Part shown: positions 32,489 through 41,840 of the stretch, one piece after another | Position numbering within the stretch: the stretch's first letter is position 1 | Layout of the letters: every line of letters begins with the position of its first letter | Source of the DNA: 55-13 sp037190145 | GTDB lineage: Bacteria; Armatimonadota; Fimbriimonadia; Fimbriimonadales; Fimbriimonadaceae | Assembly (NCBI GenBank): GCA_037190145.1 | Contig: JBBCJU010000005.1 | Coordinates: forward strand, 62,001 to 126,000 | Reading direction: 5' to 3' | Length of the DNA: 64,000 bases | Notes under the pieces: generated by a model | The model's input: the letters and a program-made list of their open reading frames with translations, nothing else | What the model was told of the DNA's origin: nothing | Databases searched by the model: none | Translations under genes and position numbers: made by a program

Positions 32489-34330
32489 TTGCGTAAGTTT
32501 CATTGCATTCTTGTTCTACTTTTCTTCGTATGCGGCATTGCTTCCGCGTCGGTGGTGACATCGAACGGCGGTAGCGTTCTGATATACGGAGTGCGTGTTC
32601 TCACACTGCGTTCAACTGTGGGTAGCCTTTCCCCCCAAAGCCGAGCGAGCATCCTTGCCACCAATATTGATAAAACCGGAAAGACGGGCGATGTCAAAGT
32701 AAAGAAGGTAGGCAAAGACTTTCAGATTCTCGTAGAAGATCGACTTGTGCTTACAGTTACCGCACAAGAGGCAAAGCTAAACGCCAGCACACCTCAATCG
32801 TTGGCGACACAATGGGCCGCAAATATTCGCAAAGCGCTTTCTACCCCTCCACTTTGGGTAGAAACCCAACCGCTTCGAATTCCCCTTGGTTCTAACCGGG
32901 TGATCTTGGCAAGCGGAACCCAGTTTGCTAATGCGAGGATCGAGAGTAGAGATCCTGATGTCTTAAAAGTCGGCAGAGTCGCCAATGGGGTGGCTTACAA
33001 GGCCATCGGTTTTGGGCGGACTGAAGTCGTGGTGACGGCGGGCAATATTGTGCGAACCGTACCGGTTGCCGTTATGCCAATGGGAGCCAACCTTCCAAAA
33101 AACCTTGTTGCGATTGTGAGTGGTTCACCCGCGACCATAGACACGGTGGAAGGGGCTATTGAAAGTGCGATTCGAACCCAGTTGGGAGCCGACCCGAAAG
33201 CCGAACTGAAAATCCAGTTTCCAAAAGGCACCCAAGTGATGCCCGGGGAATCTCGCCGTTATACGGCTCAGGTTCGCGCTGTTGGTCCGGATGTATTGCC
33301 AGCGGAAGGTCCGGTCTTTGTAACGGTGAAGAACATGGCGCTCGGAAAGAAGACGGAGAGCGAGCTTTGGTATTGCAATGAACCAGAGAACTTGAAGAAG
33401 CCTGGGCTTCTCTTTGCTGCACCACTTCGACCTGAAACGCCGAGCCGGATGCTCTACCATCACATCAACATGATGCCCAACCCGCTGTTAGTAATGGTGG
33501 AGGCAATCAATGATTCAGATCAACCAGCCCGGTTGATGGTGATCCCTGGTGACAGCAAGCCCGATAAGAATCCTGTTCTAGCCGGAGTGCAGGCTGCCGA
33601 TCAGTTTATGAAGGGATGGGCGATGAGTAGCGGGGAAGTCATTGAGATCCCCGCGAAGAGCCGGTTGCCGATCGCCATGCGAAGAATTGCTCATGGGCAG
33701 ACCATGAGCGGTCTTTGCTATCTGCGGCTATTGGATGAAGGGCCAGATCAAGTGACCATTCGCACAGAAGCCAAAACCCCATTTCAGATGGATTCCAAGT
33801 GGGTTGCAGCCAGCCAAAGCGGAACCCCTTGGCGGCACGTTGGCGCGCAATTGATGAACAAGTTGGATCGCGATCCTGTATTGCCATCAATTCATATCTA
33901 TCCCAATCCATATAAGGAAGAGAATGGGATCTATCAAGTGGGCGGACGTCACGCTTTCTTCCGTATTGGAGAAAGACCGATTCAACGAGCGGATAAGTTG
34001 GACAAGCTCAGCGGCAACTTTGGCGTGACTTACACGATCAAGGCGACGGTTGAAAACCCGACTTCTGCGCCGGGTGATGTTGAGGTGGTCTTTGAAGCAA
34101 GCGCCGGCTACAGCGGAGCGCTCTTCTTTGTGAATGGCCAATACATCAAAACACCATTGCTCCAGCCGAAAGGGGAGGCTCAAATTGCGAGATTCACCCT
34201 TGAACCTGGGGGAAGCCGAAATCTTTCGATCATTACGGTGCCGTTGTCTGGAAGTAGCTACCCCGCTACCCTGACGATTCGTCCCTTCGACACCACGACC
34301 CAGGCCAGCCGCACCAATCGTTCAAAATAG
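32489..34330 (+). CDS. Large secreted protein with Ig-like (BIG2-like) segment, unknown function
   Basis: A 613-residue exported protein with signal peptide MRKFHCILVLLFFVCGIASA (TTG start). The first ~100 mature residues (SVLIYGVRVLTLRSTVGSLS, PQSRASILATNI) resemble a short domain seen before some mechanosensitive-channel-type proteins. Residues ~130-205 look like a bacterial Ig-like domain (LPLGSNRVILASGTQFANAR type, GFGRTEVVVTAGNIVRTVPV). The remainder is beta-rich (QMDSKWVAASQSGTPWRHVG, ATVENPTSAPGDVEVVFEAS) and suggests further surface beta-sandwich domains. No catalytic motif is recognised. It is followed 4 nt later by a TPR protein, so probably an operon. Confidence 0.82.
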   Translation: MRKFHCILVLLFFVCGIASASVVTSNGGSVLIYGVRVLTLRSTVGSLSPQSRASILATNIDKTGKTGDVKVKKVGKDFQILVEDRLVLTVTAQEAKLNASTPQSLATQWAANIRKALSTPPLWVETQPLRIPLGSNRVILASGTQFANARIESRDPDVLKVGRVANGVAYKAIGFGRTEVVVTAGNIVRTVPVAVMPMGANLPKNLVAIVSGSPATIDTVEGAIESAIRTQLGADPKAELKIQFPKGTQVMPGESRRYTAQVRAVGPDVLPAEGPVFVTVKNMALGKKTESELWYCNEPENLKKPGLLFAAPLRPETPSRMLYHHINMMPNPLLVMVEAINDSDQPARLMVIPGDSKPDKNPVLAGVQAADQFMKGWAMSSGEVIEIPAKSRLPIAMRRIAHGQTMSGLCYLRLLDEGPDQVTIRTEAKTPFQMDSKWVAASQSGTPWRHVGAQLMNKLDRDPVLPSIHIYPNPYKEENGIYQVGGRHAFFRIGERPIQRADKLDKLSGNFGVTYTIKATVENPTSAPGDVEVVFEASAGYSGALFFVNGQYIKTPLLQPKGEAQIARFTLEPGGSRNLSIITVPLSGSSYPATLTIRPFDTTTQASRTNRSK

Positions 34331-34334
34331 AGGC

Positions 34335-35219
34335 ATGGAGCCCTCATTCCGTCAGATCGCGGAGCTGTTTAACGTTGTTGACCTGGAAGGTGATTCTGAT
34401 GTTAAGCAGCTTAAGAATGCCGCCAAAGGAAAAACTGCGGTTGAGAGTGAAGACCTCGGCAAGTTACGTCTGAGCGAAGGGGACTATCAGAACGCCATCC
34501 GGCATTTCAAAGATGCCATGTCTCAACGAGACACAAGCGATGTCAATCTGCTTGTTGACTTGGCTGGAGCCTACGACTATGGCGATTTAGAGTTACAAGC
34601 ATTTCGGCAGTATCGCCGGGCTTTGAAAGCACAGCAAGATTCTTCTGAATCTCTGCTGGGTCTTTCTGATGTTCTGAGAAGATCCGGGCGATTCCGTGAT
34701 TCCGTTGGCGAACTTGAGAAAGCCATTAAGCTGGAACCAGGAAATGCCTACTACCACATCAAGCTTGCTGAAGCATTGAGAGAGATGGGCGAACCTTCCA
34801 AGGCATTGAAAGCGGCTCAGTACGCTGTCGTAGTTGCCCCAGAAGAGTCTTTCTATCATTACTGGATTGGAGACCTGCAACTACAGCTCAAGCAATATGA
34901 AGAAGCCTTACAGTCCTTCCGGGCTGCTATTGAGCTTTCGCCAGGAGACGACCACTTGTACCTTCGAGCTTCGGTAGCGTTCTGGAAAACGAATCGCAAA
35001 GCAGAAGCGATCAAAGCCATTCGGTTGGCGTCCGATTTGGATGTAGAGAAACACGTGTACGCAGGCATGCTAGAAGCTCTGCTAAGAGCAGATGGTCAGA
35101 CCGTGGAAGCAGAGATGGAGCTTGAACGAGCCGAAAAAATGGACCGGTATGATCGTGACGTGGTGAACCGAGCCTTGGCTGAGATGGGGATTCAGGATTA
35201 CGATCCTCTCACCGGCTAG
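34335..35219 (+). CDS. TPR-repeat protein
   Basis: A 294-residue protein without a signal peptide. It consists of about six tetratricopeptide-like repeats between residues ~40 and 260, for example LGKLRLSEGDYQNAIRHFKD, LAEALREMGEPSKALKAAQY, IGDLQLQLKQYEEALQSFRA and ASVAFWKTNRKAEAIKAIRL. TPRs are protein-protein interaction scaffolds; the partner is unknown. It starts 4 nt after the upstream secreted-protein gene and overlaps the convergent MFS gene by 4 nt. Confidence 0.88.
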   Translation: MEPSFRQIAELFNVVDLEGDSDVKQLKNAAKGKTAVESEDLGKLRLSEGDYQNAIRHFKDAMSQRDTSDVNLLVDLAGAYDYGDLELQAFRQYRRALKAQQDSSESLLGLSDVLRRSGRFRDSVGELEKAIKLEPGNAYYHIKLAEALREMGEPSKALKAAQYAVVVAPEESFYHYWIGDLQLQLKQYEEALQSFRAAIELSPGDDHLYLRASVAFWKTNRKAEAIKAIRLASDLDVEKHVYAGMLEALLRADGQTVEAEMELERAEKMDRYDRDVVNRALAEMGIQDYDPLTG

Positions 35220-36718
35220 CCCTTACTGCCTCCAACCAAGTCCTCCATTTTTCGATTTGGAATAAACGATGCTAGAACCATCGTCGCCACCGCAAAGATC
35301 AAGACACACCAGAAAGCGAGATTAAGGCCGTGGGCAAGCGCATTTACTACAAGTTCCTGATTAGCTAAACCGGAAGACGTACGCCCCCCTTCCAAAAGCT
35401 GCCTGACGGCTTCCGTATCTACGGGTGTGTCTTTGGAAAAGGAGTGCAACCCATAGTTGAGAAGGCTGCCTAGCACTACGGCTCCAAGAGTTTGACCAAG
35501 CGTCCTGGAAAAAACATTGGCGGCCGTCGCGCTTCCTCTTTGCTGCCAAGACACACTCCCTTGAATCATGATAATGCAGGTCACTATCATGAACCCCATC
35601 CCGAATCCGATGATGAAGGAACCTAATCCGGCAATGAGAGGGCTGGATTGCGGTGTGAGGAAGGGAAGAAAGCTGGCTCCTATCACCAATAGAACGCTGC
35701 CAATTCGGAGAGTGGTCTGTAAAGAAACCTTGCGATACATTTTCCTTGCCACCACGGCTGCAATTGGCCACCCGACTGCCGTCATGGTCAGCGTAAGTCC
35801 GGCTATGGTTGCCGAATACCCCATGACCCCTTGAACATAAACAGCCAAGTAAGAGGTGACGCCAGTGAGCGCCATGCCTGCGACTAAGGATGTGGCGTTG
35901 GAGGATGAAATCAAACGATCTCGCCACAGGCTCAAATCCAGCATCGGCTCACTCGCACGGCGTTCTTGCCAGAAGAACGCAGGGACACAAAAGATAAAAA
36001 CTCCCAGCGTGATCCAAATCACAAGCGGATTAGCGCCATCTTGCCCTATCTCAGTGAGTGCAATGAGAAGGCAACTGATTCCCAAAGCAAAAAGGGTTGA
36101 GCCAAGAACGTCCAGCGAGTGTTTTTTATGTTCGACTTTCTCATGAAGGAATCTGGAGAGCATGATGATGGTTGCAATCCCAAACGGAATATTGATCCAG
36201 AACACCCAGGGCCACGAGAGCTTCTCAACAATAATGCCGCCAATTAAAGGGCCAATGACGGCTGAGATTCCCCACACACTCGAGAGATAGCCTTGAATGC
36301 TGGCCCGCTCTTCGGGGGAATACAGGTCTGCGACAATGGTCATCGCCACCGGCTGCATCGCTCCTGCTCCCAATCCTTGCATCAACCTAAATGCAATCAG
36401 GCCGATCATGTTGGTAGCGAATCCGCATAGGATGGAGCCGATGAGAAAAACGATGATCCCAAAGATGATGACGGGGCGCCGACCATACAGATCGGCCAGT
36501 TTGCCAAAAAGAACCGTCGTCGCTGTCTGAGCAAGAAGGAATCCCGCAAACACCCAGCTATACAACGAGAATCCGCCCAGTCGACCTACGATGTCTGGCA
36601 TTGCCGTCGCAACGATGGTTGCCTCAATGGCGATCATAAACATCGCCAAAATGACACTCACCAGAACCAGAGATCGATGGGTTGAGGTTTCGGACATTAG
36701 CTGACTAGAGCATGGCAT
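35216..36718 (-). CDS. MFS drug:H+ antiporter, DHA2 (EmrB/QacA) family
   Basis: A 500-residue inner-membrane transporter with about 14 hydrophobic segments, typical of the 14-TMS DHA2 family. The family N-terminus VILAMFMIAIEATIVATAMP, motif A GKLADLYGRRPVII, RLMQGLGAGAMQPVAMTIVA and antiporter motif C (GISAVIGPLIGGII) are visible. It probably exports toxic or hydrophobic compounds. ATG 36718 gives seven extra residues relative to ATG 36697 (MSETSTHRS), and either could be the start. No adjacent regulator or membrane-fusion partner is present. Confidence 0.92.
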   Translation of the reverse strand: MPCSSQLMSETSTHRSLVLVSVILAMFMIAIEATIVATAMPDIVGRLGGFSLYSWVFAGFLLAQTATTVLFGKLADLYGRRPVIIFGIIVFLIGSILCGFATNMIGLIAFRLMQGLGAGAMQPVAMTIVADLYSPEERASIQGYLSSVWGISAVIGPLIGGIIVEKLSWPWVFWINIPFGIATIIMLSRFLHEKVEHKKHSLDVLGSTLFALGISCLLIALTEIGQDGANPLVIWITLGVFIFCVPAFFWQERRASEPMLDLSLWRDRLISSSNATSLVAGMALTGVTSYLAVYVQGVMGYSATIAGLTLTMTAVGWPIAAVVARKMYRKVSLQTTLRIGSVLLVIGASFLPFLTPQSSPLIAGLGSFIIGFGMGFMIVTCIIMIQGSVSWQQRGSATAANVFSRTLGQTLGAVVLGSLLNYGLHSFSKDTPVDTEAVRQLLEGGRTSSGLANQELVVNALAHGLNLAFWCVLIFAVATMVLASFIPNRKMEDLVGGSKG

Positions 36719-36815
36719 GAGTGCCCTAGGCTAGATTAGGTCGAATGCCCTTCGAGAAGCCGTTCTTTACGAATAGATGAACGATGATTCCGCGAAGCGG
36801 ATACAATTTTGAGCC

Positions 36816-38105
36816 GTGACGTACGAGGAGGCACTAGCCTACATCGCTTCATTAGAAACCCGAGGCTGGCGACTTGGTTTAGACCGAATGCAAGAGTTTG
36901 CTCGGCGACTTGACCTGGCTGGCTCTTTGGGCGAACCTGGAGGTCCGCAGTTCATTCATGTTGCCGGTACCAACGGCAAAGGTTCAGTGACTGCATATCT
37001 CCAATCTATGCTGATTGAATCGGGCTATTCTACGGGTTCTTTTTTTAGCCCCTATGTCTACGATCCCCGCGAAAGAATTCAGCTAGGGCGCAGGCTTATT
37101 CCAAAACGCATTTTTGCTTTGCTGACGGAATGGATCAAACCCTTCGGCGAATCGATGTCGGAGACTGAATTTGAAGGAATCACTGAGTTTGAATTCAAAA
37201 CGGCGATGGGTTTTCAGTTTTGGAAGGAAGCTGAAGCAGAGTGGGTCGCTCTAGAGGTTGGGCTTGGAGGTCGACTAGATTCGACCAATATCATCACACC
37301 TCGATGTTCAGTGATCGTCAGCATTGGCAAAGATCACACTCACATTTTGGGTTCAGAGTATTCCCAGATCGCGGAGGAAAAGGCAGGCATCATCAAGCCT
37401 GGTGTTCCGGTAATCGTCGGACAAATGCCAGCGGAAGCCGAGCAGAAAATTCTTGAGGTTGCCGCTCAAAATGGCTCAGAGGCGTGGGTTTTTGGCCGGG
37501 ATGTGATTTTAGACGGTGATACGGTTAAAACGCCGCAGAGACGCCATGAGGGCCTCACGCCGGGTATTGCTGGCACCATGCAAGCGCACAACATGGCGCT
37601 GGCGGCAGCAGCAATGGACGCATCTGGAGCAACCCGAACGTTAGGCGGATTGCAGCGAGGAGCCAAGGATGCGTGTATCCCCGGAAGAATCCAGCGCGTA
37701 AGAAGGGAAGACCGGGAATGGCTGCTTGATGGAGCCCATAACCAGGAGTCCGCAAAGGTCTTGGCAGATTCTATGCGGCAAGCGGGGGATGCCGATCGTA
37801 AGGTTGTGTTGATCTCCGGCATGGTTAAGGGGCACGCGGCACAGCCTATGTACTCAGAGCTAAAGAGCTTGGTCCATACCGCGATCTTCACTCCGATCGA
37901 ATTCCACAGAGCCGTAGAGCCAAATGATCTGAATCAGGAAGTTGGCAGTCTGTTTTCGGAAAGTGAGGTCGCTCAGTCGGTAGATCAAGCGATCCATCGG
38001 GCTATTGAAGTCACACGTCCAAGTGATCTCATCCTGGTGACCGGAAGTTTTTATCTGGTAGGGGAGATTGGCCGAGCCCTGTCGCTTGTGAAAGAAGAAT
38101 CCTAA
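36816..38105 (+). CDS. folC: Folylpolyglutamate synthase / dihydrofolate synthase
   Basis: A 429-residue Mur-ligase-family enzyme that adds glutamate to folates (and to dihydropteroate). Signatures are YIASLETRGWRLGLDRMQEF, the P-loop HVAGTNGKGSVTAYLQSML, FFSPYVYDPRERIQL, ALEVGLGGRLDSTN, VSIGKDHTHILGSEYSQIAE-EKAGIIKPGVPV, and WLLDGAHNQESAKVL. The start is GTG. It is divergently oriented from the MFS gene. Confidence 0.96.
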   Translation: MTYEEALAYIASLETRGWRLGLDRMQEFARRLDLAGSLGEPGGPQFIHVAGTNGKGSVTAYLQSMLIESGYSTGSFFSPYVYDPRERIQLGRRLIPKRIFALLTEWIKPFGESMSETEFEGITEFEFKTAMGFQFWKEAEAEWVALEVGLGGRLDSTNIITPRCSVIVSIGKDHTHILGSEYSQIAEEKAGIIKPGVPVIVGQMPAEAEQKILEVAAQNGSEAWVFGRDVILDGDTVKTPQRRHEGLTPGIAGTMQAHNMALAAAAMDASGATRTLGGLQRGAKDACIPGRIQRVRREDREWLLDGAHNQESAKVLADSMRQAGDADRKVVLISGMVKGHAAQPMYSELKSLVHTAIFTPIEFHRAVEPNDLNQEVGSLFSESEVAQSVDQAIHRAIEVTRPSDLILVTGSFYLVGEIGRALSLVKEES

Positions 38106-38107
38106 AA

Positions 38108-38132
38108 GACTGCAAGCTAGTTGCTTGCAGTC
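38108..38132 (-). terminator. Terminator hairpin between folC and the small minus-strand gene
   Basis: A 10-bp perfect inverted repeat (GACTGCAAGC / GCTTGCAGTC, 5-nt loop). On the minus strand it is followed by TTTTAGG, so it best terminates the gene ending at 38140. It may also act on folC transcripts. Confidence 0.75.
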
Positions 38133-38139
38133 CTTGCGA

Positions 38140-38385
38140 TTAGGAGCGGAAAGTACAGTCGATCACAACATCCTTGATCTCTGGCTTTGTTCTCAGAATC
38201 TTTCCGATCTTCTCGATTTCAGAGCGTAAGTCAGTGATATTGGCGGTCTGCATCGCTCGCAATGAACCTCGGATGTAGCAAACACCGTGCATCACTCGCA
38301 AGTCAGCTTGGGTCGTATCGATTCCGCGTCGGCTCAGCTCTGAGCGGGCATGTTTAGTTCCACGAACGTCATCTTGGTTCGACAT
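38140..38385 (-). CDS. Small BON-like domain protein
   Basis: An 81-residue cytoplasmic-looking protein. Residues ~25-80 (ADLRVMHGVCYIRGSLRAMQ, LRSEIEKIGKILRTKPEIKD, VVIDCTFRS) have the beta-alpha-beta spacing and the V-x-G-V-x-I-x-G-x-L pattern of a BON-like domain. The similarity is weak, and no signal peptide is present. It lies 97 nt downstream of the pyrophosphatase gene on the same strand but behind that gene's terminator. Confidence 0.7.
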   Translation of the reverse strand: MSNQDDVRGTKHARSELSRRGIDTTQADLRVMHGVCYIRGSLRAMQTANITDLRSEIEKIGKILRTKPEIKDVVIDCTFRS

Positions 38386-38419
38386 CTTACAGGCAGTGTA
38401 GCTGGCTCAACTGCCTGGT

Positions 38420-38462
38420 GTAAAGAGAAAGGGGCTCGATGTACATACATCGAACCCCTTTT
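38420..38462 (-). terminator. Terminator of the pyrophosphatase gene
   Basis: A 15-bp hairpin with one mismatch (arms 38428-38442 and 38448-38462), GC-rich at its base. On the minus strand it is followed by TTCTCTTTAC. It lies ~20 nt after the stop at 38482. Confidence 0.85.
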
Positions 38463-38481
38463 GACTTGACTAAGAAAATGA

Positions 38482-41400
38482 CTAGGAGCCTTTCTCCGAA
38501 TCTTCTGGATCATCAACCGTGATCCGCATTTGTGGCTTCGCAGCTTCTACAGCTGCTGGAGCGGCCGACGATGGGACTGGTCCCTCCGCGGCGCCTGCCT
38601 TCTGAAGTTCAGAAGAAAGCGATCCCTTCTTAGAAACATAGATCGCAACTCCAACTGCACCTACGGAAACCAAGGTAATGACGACCAAGGTTGCAGTTCC
38701 AAACGGCATGATGACGTAAGGAGCGATCAACAACGCAACCAGGTTCATAACCTTGATCAGCGGGTTGAGGGCCGGACCAGCCGTATCCTTGAATGGATCG
38801 CCAACGGTGTCGCAAACAACACCGGCCTTGTGAGCCTCGGTGCCTTTGCCTCCATAGAGACCATCTTCAATCAGCTTCTTCGCGTTATCCCACATACCGC
38901 CAGAGTTCGCGAGAAGAACTGCCATGAGCTGGCCAGAGGCAATGGTTCCCGCAAGGAAACCGCCCAAAGCCTGAGCACCGGTCAGGTTATACATCTCACC
39001 ACCGATTGGGGTTGGGATCTTACCGATGGAGAATCCAAAGGCTACGGCAACAGGAAGCGCAATCGCTAGGATTCCGGGGCCAAGAAGTTCCTTCTGAGCC
39101 GCTGAAGTTACGATCGCCACACAAGCGCCGTAATCGGGCTTGCTGGTTCCAGCCATGATGCCTGGATCGTTTCGGAATTGTCGTCGAACTTCATTGATCA
39201 ATTGGAAGGAAGCTCGTCCAACCGCGTTGATCGTGGAAGCAGAGAACAGATAAGGAGCGGCTGCACCAATCAAGAATCCAAGGAAGATCTCGGGGAGGTC
39301 AATTCGAATTCCGATAGAGGATAGCTTGGCTCCATCTAGGTAGGAGTGGAACAAGGCAACCGCCGCAACTACAGCCGTGGCAATGGCAAAGCCCTTGGTG
39401 AGTGCTTTGGTTGTGTTTCCAGCAGCGTCCAATCGTTGAACAGCCTTGCTACCGTACTCATTATCATGTCCATCGCCGGACATTTCATAGACGCCTTGCG
39501 CGTTATCTGAAATGGGTCCGAACGTATCCATCGCCAAAACGTAACCGGTGGTAGTCAAAAGACCAAGACCCACGAGAGCTACACCGTAGAAGCTAAGGAT
39601 ATATCCGCCGTAATCAGCCGGTGGGAAGAAAAAGAGCGGTGCAATGAGCGCCACAACGATTCCAAACACCATGAAGACGCTTGATTCTGCAGCGTAGGCA
39701 AAGCCCTGAATGATCATCGGAGCTGGGCCAGCGCTGGAAACGCCTGCCACTTCCTTAACCGGCTTCTTATGAGTGGACACATAGTAGTCGGTAAGAGCTT
39801 CGATGATGAACGCCATGATAAGACCAAAGGCGATGGCAGCGAAGAACATGTACCAGGGCACAGTTGTCTTCTCAACCGTCATCAACTGACCATTCTCCTG
39901 AGGAGGCATTTTGGTCATTGGGTCGGTCTTCATCTTGCCGTAGAGTTCCTTCATCGTTGCTGCTGTCTCTCGGTAGAAACCGAGGCCAGAAGCTTGAGTG
40001 AAGGCGGTTATCTTGGCGTCGACGCCGATGCGGATGTCACCGTTATCCTTCGCAAAAAGAATCGGAGTCTTGGGTTCACCCACAATCTCCTGCTTCATGG
40101 ATGGATTGGCATTGTCAGTCAAAGACTTCTTGAACTCTTCAATGTTGCCAGTCAATCGGAATGTACTGGCTTCTACGGAAGGAGTGGGACCACCTTGAGA
40201 GATGGTTTGCTTGACTTCGACAACCTTATAATCCTTGAAAGCATCCTTAAGGCTTACGAACTCAGGTTCAGTTGCCGTTAGGGATTCCTTCATCACCGCA
40301 TAGTTGAGAACTGGGCTCTCAGACGTCGCGGTGTCAATGATCTTGAAGCCCTCTTCAGGCTTGATCGTTTCAATTTGTTCGTTTGTGATCTGCCGAACCG
40401 CACCGAGCACTTGCTGCTCAGTCATCGGATTCAGCTTTAGCTGCTTGAAGACTTCGGTGGCTTTCAGGTCATCATCAGAGACCGCATAGTCCTTAATCTT
40501 CTTCTCAGCCGCGATCTTATTGATTTCGGACTTGAGCGCAACCAGGTCGCCCTTCACCATTTCCACGCCTGAGATAAGGCGAGAGGTTTGGATTGGGTTA
40601 CCAGCGCCACCCATCATGAAGTAGGCAAGGACCGCCGTTGCGATACCAGCAACACCAGCCGACCAGTAGAAGCCACTTCGGATTCGCTTGAGTGGGTCTG
40701 AATCAATATCATCAGAGCCCTTCACCATGAAGATGCCGATAACGGAGGCGATAATGCCAACGCCTCGTGCCATCAAGGCGAACAGGATCAGCTTCATCCA
40801 AGTGGACTGATCAAAAATAGATGCCGTAGCTGCGCCGAGTACGATGGCTGCAACTAGAGTTACTTCGTAAGATTCGAAGACGTCTGCAGCCATACCGGCA
40901 CAGTCGCCCACGTTATCGCCCACGTTATCCGCAATGGTTGCTGGGTTGCGAGGATCATCCTCAGGAATACCTGCCTCAACCTTACCAACCAGGTCAGCGC
41001 CTACGTCTGCGGCCTTCGTGAAGATGCCTCCACCAACGCGCATGAACAAGGCTGCCAAGGAACCACCAAAGCCAAAGCCAACCAGCAAAAGCATTGCTTG
41101 GCTGCCTCCGAAGAGCAGTAGGATGGTTGCACCGAGCAAGCCCATACCGACGGTAATCAAACCGGCGACAGCGCCACTACGGAATGCGATTTCTAGAGAA
41201 GCCTTGTAGCTAGTGAGAGCCGCATGTGCGGTTCGCATGTTTCCATCAACCGCAGTGCGCATTCCCCAATACCCTGCAATGTACGAAGCGGCAACACCGC
41301 CCACAAATGCGAGGGGAACGAGGAAATTCTTCTCGAACATGAAGAAGAGGCCTACGCCCAAGATAAGGACGAAGACGGCCATCAGCTTAACTTGCTGTTT

Positions 41401-41709
41401 TAGGTAAGCAAGCGCACCCTCTCGGATCGCGTTGCCAACCGACTGCATGTTTTGGCTGCCGGGAGACTTCTTAAGAATCGCGCCACGAAGCAGAAAAGCG
41501 CCAATAACGGTGAGAACGCCAATGATCAGCGATAGGTATAGAACCATCTTATCGCCGTCAGTGAAGTTCAACCGGATATTGGCCTCTGTCGAGGACGCAA
41601 ACGAAACGGTTGGTAGGAGTAACGCGGCAAAAGTCGCCAATATGGCAACTAGAGCCCGCGGCGATGCGGCGAATTGTGCCTTGCGCATCGCTTCCTGAAG
41701 TAACTTCAT
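38482..41709 (-). CDS. hppA: Membrane-bound H+-translocating pyrophosphatase with ~245-aa insertion
   Basis: A ~1075-residue ion-pumping pyrophosphatase (the usual size is ~700-800). Family motifs are complete: VGKVEAGIPEDDPRNPATIA, DNVGDNVGDCAGMAADVFES, MDTFGPISDNAQGVYEMSG, and CDTVGDPFKDTAGPALNPL. The segment AGNTTKALTKGFAIATA has Lys where K+-dependent enzymes have Ala, indicating the K+-independent, H+-pumping class. A hydrophilic insertion of ~245 residues (DNA 39862-40605) separates the membrane helix ending AVLAYFMMGG from the one starting WYMFFAAIAFGLIMAF. By family topology it faces outward. I chose ATG 41709 because AGGAGG lies ~12 nt upstream; ATG 41757 would add 16 residues. The N-terminus has a signal-like hydrophobic stretch. 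Confidence 0.95.
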   Translation of the reverse strand: MKLLQEAMRKAQFAASPRALVAILATFAALLLPTVSFASSTEANIRLNFTDGDKMVLYLSLIIGVLTVIGAFLLRGAILKKSPGSQNMQSVGNAIREGALAYLKQQVKLMAVFVLILGVGLFFMFEKNFLVPLAFVGGVAASYIAGYWGMRTAVDGNMRTAHAALTSYKASLEIAFRSGAVAGLITVGMGLLGATILLLFGGSQAMLLLVGFGFGGSLAALFMRVGGGIFTKAADVGADLVGKVEAGIPEDDPRNPATIADNVGDNVGDCAGMAADVFESYEVTLVAAIVLGAATASIFDQSTWMKLILFALMARGVGIIASVIGIFMVKGSDDIDSDPLKRIRSGFYWSAGVAGIATAVLAYFMMGGAGNPIQTSRLISGVEMVKGDLVALKSEINKIAAEKKIKDYAVSDDDLKATEVFKQLKLNPMTEQQVLGAVRQITNEQIETIKPEEGFKIIDTATSESPVLNYAVMKESLTATEPEFVSLKDAFKDYKVVEVKQTISQGGPTPSVEASTFRLTGNIEEFKKSLTDNANPSMKQEIVGEPKTPILFAKDNGDIRIGVDAKITAFTQASGLGFYRETAATMKELYGKMKTDPMTKMPPQENGQLMTVEKTTVPWYMFFAAIAFGLIMAFIIEALTDYYVSTHKKPVKEVAGVSSAGPAPMIIQGFAYAAESSVFMVFGIVVALIAPLFFFPPADYGGYILSFYGVALVGLGLLTTTGYVLAMDTFGPISDNAQGVYEMSGDGHDNEYGSKAVQRLDAAGNTTKALTKGFAIATAVVAAVALFHSYLDGAKLSSIGIRIDLPEIFLGFLIGAAAPYLFSASTINAVGRASFQLINEVRRQFRNDPGIMAGTSKPDYGACVAIVTSAAQKELLGPGILAIALPVAVAFGFSIGKIPTPIGGEMYNLTGAQALGGFLAGTIASGQLMAVLLANSGGMWDNAKKLIEDGLYGGKGTEAHKAGVVCDTVGDPFKDTAGPALNPLIKVMNLVALLIAPYVIMPFGTATLVVITLVSVGAVGVAIYVSKKGSLSSELQKAGAAEGPVPSSAAPAAVEAAKPQMRITVDDPEDSEKGS

Positions 41710-41840
41710 CGGTGAGTTAAACCTCCTGAATCTGTGCGCTTCCATGCCATCTGGCACTTGGCCGCCATCAATAACTGCGAAAGGATACCCCTTGTAGGGT
41801 CCACAAAGGTTCCAACAACCGTGAGAAGATCGCTAAAACA

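Noticed and set aside
38530..39069. 179-aa plus-strand frame inside the pyrophosphatase gene
   Set aside because: Antisense shadow of a strongly conserved enzyme; the composition is not protein-like.
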